Source: a virus. From it: a DNA stretch of 22,823 nt. The notes under the pieces were generated by a model. That model had not been told where the DNA came from and searched no databases. It saw only the letters and a program-made list of their open reading frames with translations. Of this stretch, positions 21,317 through 22,823 are shown one piece after another. How positions within the stretch are numbered: position 1 is the stretch's first letter; the number at the start of each line of letters is the position of its first letter. The translations under genes were made by a program, and so were the position numbers. The stretch covers positions 1 through 22,823 of the IMG/VR virus record IMGVR_UViG_3300044638_001752. One strand, written 5' to 3'.

Positions 21317-21728
21317 CTGTGGGATCCGTTAAATTAGTTATGATAAGTTTTAATACTTCTGCTCCGTTCTCATCAACCGTCGACTGATAGTTAATGTTGT
21401 ATCCTTGTAGGTTAAGCGAACCAGAACCAGTTGCGCCTTCTGCGAATAGATTGGTCACTAGCTGTCTTGATAATTCAGCGTATATTCTTGACTCTACGTT
21501 TTTCAAGAATCGGTTCACAGTTGAGTTGTTTTCCGCTGCGATGGCAGCCTTCAACTCGTCTTCTAATTTCTTGGCGATGGCTTCTTTACGAGAAGTTTCT
21601 TGATTCTCAATAGTTAGATAATGTGATGATGTACCCTGTCCGTTGAAGGATGGGCTTTTGAATTGAAAGGTTATATCGCCAGCTAACGCGCTGAAAGGTA
21701 ATAGACTAAGCAGCAGGAGTTTCTTCAT
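21267..21728 (-). CDS. csgF: Curli assembly factor CsgF
   Basis: A 153-aa protein (E. coli CsgF: 138 aa) with signal peptide MKKLLLLSLLPFSALA. The mature N-terminus GDITFQFKSPSFNGQGTSS corresponds to the CsgF segment that inserts in the CsgG pore and forms a second constriction. The C-terminal part (NYQSTVDENG, TSVTIPISGF) matches the CsgF beta domain; it ends with CCFG, unusual cysteines. In E. coli, CsgF couples secretion to fibre nucleation at the surface. GAGGAG lies before ATG 21728. The order csgF, csgG differs from E. coli csgDEFG only by lacking the upstream genes. Confidence 0.88.
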   Translation of the reverse strand: MKKLLLLSLLPFSALAGDITFQFKSPSFNGQGTSSHYLTIENQETSRKEAIAKKLEDELKAAIAAENNSTVNRFLKNVESRIYAELSRQLVTNLFAEGATGSGSLNLQGYNINYQSTVDENGAEVLKLIITNLTDPTDVTSVTIPISGFCCFG

Positions 21729-21775
21729 CAGTCTTCTCCTCTTTCTTTTTCTTTCCGTTAGTCTCTAACAAAAAT

Positions 21776-22066
21776 TCAAGTGTCAGTATTTTTATCAGAC
21801 TTAGGCTTATGCTTATTCGCATGTTTCTCTTCCTCTTTCATTTGTAGGACAACGCTGACTTTTTGTTGCAATCTAATTAAGTCATTATCTAACATACGAA
21901 TACGGTCAATCAATGCAATTAAAATACCGCTGGTTTGTCCAATCAACGGTGTTAATTCTTTTGTAACAAAGCTGTAAATAAAGAATACGAAATATCCCAT
22001 CCCGACCGCAGCGACGATAGGAAAGCCATATTGTTTAATCAACTCAATGACTACATCAGGATTCAT
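21776..22066 (-). CDS. Holin-like small membrane protein (paralogue B)
   Basis: A 96-aa protein with one TM segment (about 14-33, GFPIVAAVGMGYFVFFIYSF), a short amphipathic linker, a heptad-like coiled-coil helix (about 45-72) and a very basic/charged tail. It aligns along its length with the 95-aa protein at 22230-22517. One-TM plus coiled-coil proteins beside an endolysin are typical of holins or their regulators. It is coupled to the 55-aa ORF by ATGA, and 47 bp upstream of csgF. Confidence 0.66.
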   Translation of the reverse strand: MNPDVVIELIKQYGFPIVAAVGMGYFVFFIYSFVTKELTPLIGQTSGILIALIDRIRMLDNDLIRLQQKVSVVLQMKEEEKHANKHKPKSDKNTDT

Positions 22067-22230
22067 TTTGTTTCTCTAAGCGTAGCAATATATTTTTTAT
22101 CTGATACCATATTGCTAAGTGTATCAGCTGTTCTTCTTAGGAACATACTTTCAGTGGTTATGCCATCTTCATTTTCCATAATTCTTGCATAGTCATGCAT
22201 TATAGTAATTAAGTCTTCTAGTGTTGACAT
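22063..22230 (-). CDS. 55-aa microprotein between the holin-like genes
   Basis: Start ATG 22230 overlaps the previous stop as TAATG; its TGA overlaps the next ATG as ATGA. It begins MSTLEDLITIMHDYARIM and is a soluble, mostly helical peptide. No family recognised. Its place between two holin-like paralogues suggests a role in timing lysis, which is inference. Confidence 0.6.
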   Translation of the reverse strand: MSTLEDLITIMHDYARIMENEDGITTESMFLRRTADTLSNMVSDKKYIATLRETK

Positions 22231-22517
22231 TAGTCTCTCCTTGCGTCGTTTTTGCCGTCTGCTCTTGCGAGTCTATCGAGATCTGGTCTTAGACCTAGCG
22301 CAGAACTAACAACCGCATCAACTCGGATGATATCATGATTCATGGTTTTCACACGATTATCTAATGCGATGATTATACCCTGCAACCCTTGGATCTGTTT
22401 TACCACACCAGTCAATATGAACTTAATTACGAAATAGACAAACACGCCAGCAGCCATAGCTGCAGCGATAGGAAATCCAACTTCGGCAATTATCTTAAAT
22501 ATAGCGTCGTAGCTCAT
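22230..22517 (-). CDS. Holin-like small membrane protein (paralogue A)
   Basis: A 95-aa protein with one TM (about 14-34, VGFPIAAAMAAGVFVYFVIKF), a helix with LQGIIIALDNRVKTMNHDIIR, and a charged tail with DGKNDARRD. It resembles the protein at 21776-22066 in TM position and in the GIxIALxxRxxxxxxDxIR pattern, so the two arose by duplication and could act as holin and antiholin. It is the first gene behind the minus-strand late promoter at 22547-22540, opposite the endolysin. Confidence 0.68.
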   Translation of the reverse strand: MSYDAIFKIIAEVGFPIAAAMAAGVFVYFVIKFILTGVVKQIQGLQGIIIALDNRVKTMNHDIIRVDAVVSSALGLRPDLDRLARADGKNDARRD

Positions 22518-22539
22518 ATAATCTCTCTTATAGTCAACC

Positions 22540-22551
22540 TATTTATAAATA
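22540..22551. promoter_or_regulatory. Palindromic divergent T4-type late promoter
   Basis: TATTTATAAATA contains an exact TATAAATA on the plus strand (22544-22551) and on the minus strand (22547-22540), overlapping by four bases. With flanking C and G the palindrome is 14 bp. It serves the endolysin (ATG 22603) and the holin/curli unit (ATG 22517). Confidence 0.78.
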
Positions 22552-22602
22552 GACTGACGTGGTTAATCCTTACATTATAACAATATTAACAAAGGAGCAG
22601 TC

Positions 22603-22823
22603 ATGAGTTTAGTTGCATTACAAAAGAAAATCGGTGTTACCGCTGACGGTGCATTTGGTCCAGGAACATTAAAAGCTGCGATGGCATTCTATAAAATGTC
22701 ACCAGTTCGCGCTGCGCATTTCTTCGCGCAGACTGCCCATGAGTCAGGTAATTTCAAAGCATTCTCTGAAAACCTAAACTACTCGGCAGATGGCTTAACC
22801 AAAATCTTCGGTAAATACTTCGA
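22603..22823 (+). CDS. GH19-type endolysin (partial, N-terminus)
   Basis: AAAGGAG at 22591-22597 precedes ATG 22603; 73 codons are visible before the window ends. Residues 1-32 (LQKKIGVTADGAFGPGTLK) look like a half peptidoglycan-binding repeat. Then RAAHFFAQTAHESGNFKAF, with Glu47, and ENLNYSADGLTKIFGKYF match the start of the glycoside hydrolase 19 lysozyme/chitinase-like domain used as endolysin by many phages; Glu47 would be the general acid. No signal peptide, so it needs a holin, for which the divergent genes are candidates. Confidence 0.88.
   Translation, partial: MSLVALQKKIGVTADGAFGPGTLKAAMAFYKMSPVRAAHFFAQTAHESGNFKAFSENLNYSADGLTKIFGKYF

Overview
The window is a piece of a T4-superfamily myovirus (contractile-tailed phage) genome, most like the marine and freshwater relatives of T4 that infect cyanobacteria, SAR11 or methylophilales-type bacteria. 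This rests on T4-type genes recognised by sequence (gp48, gp4, gp54, gp26, a gp29-like tape measure, gp32, gp59, gp33, RNase H), exact T4-type late promoter boxes (TATAAATA / CTAAATAA), and several small proteins I associate with cyanophage and pelagiphage genomes (PhoH, DUF6433-like, SWIM zinc finger, FmdB-like). Two Gram-negative outer-membrane secretion genes suggest a Gram-negative, probably proteobacterial, host. I see no tRNA, rRNA, integrase, transposase or CRISPR array.

Layout. (1) 1-5452, late structural genes. gp48 (partial, minus) diverges from a plus-strand run: head-completion nuclease gp4, a conserved protein of unknown role, tube initiator gp54, baseplate/tail chaperone gp26, a 53-aa chaperone extension and a tape measure. 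The gp26/53-aa junction carries a textbook -1 frameshift signal. A bidirectional terminator closes the block. (2) 5451-16552, replication, transcription and accessory genes, all on the minus strand: SWIM protein, unknown 361-aa protein, tightly overlapped small genes, RNase H, DUF6433-like, PhoH, a secreted protein, a YkgJ-type Cys-cluster protein, a PD-(D/E)XK exonuclease and a zinc metallopeptidase; then an HTH protein; then a SleB-type hydrolase, gp33 and ClpP; then an unknown protein, helicase loader gp59 and SSB gp32. Four near-identical early-type promoters (TTTACT, 16-17 bp, TATAAT) punctuate this block. (3) 16615-22547, a minus-strand late unit starting at a palindromic divergent late promoter: two paralogous holin-like proteins around a 55-aa ORF, then CsgF, CsgG, a curlin-like fibre protein, a FecR-domain protein and a CHASE2 class III adenylate cyclase, ended by an intrinsic terminator built from a repeated 14-bp sequence. 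(4) From 22603 on the plus strand, the start of a GH19-type endolysin.

The most unusual system is the phage-borne curli (type VIII secretion) locus coupled to an FecR + CHASE2-cyclase signalling pair and placed in the same late transcription unit as the lysis genes. It predicts that late in infection the cell exports an amyloid-like fibre through a phage-encoded CsgG/CsgF pore and raises cAMP. Other notable points are the frameshift cassette, a 14-bp repeat family placed twice just upstream of early promoters, a leaderless early gene, and an overlapping early/late promoter for gene 32.
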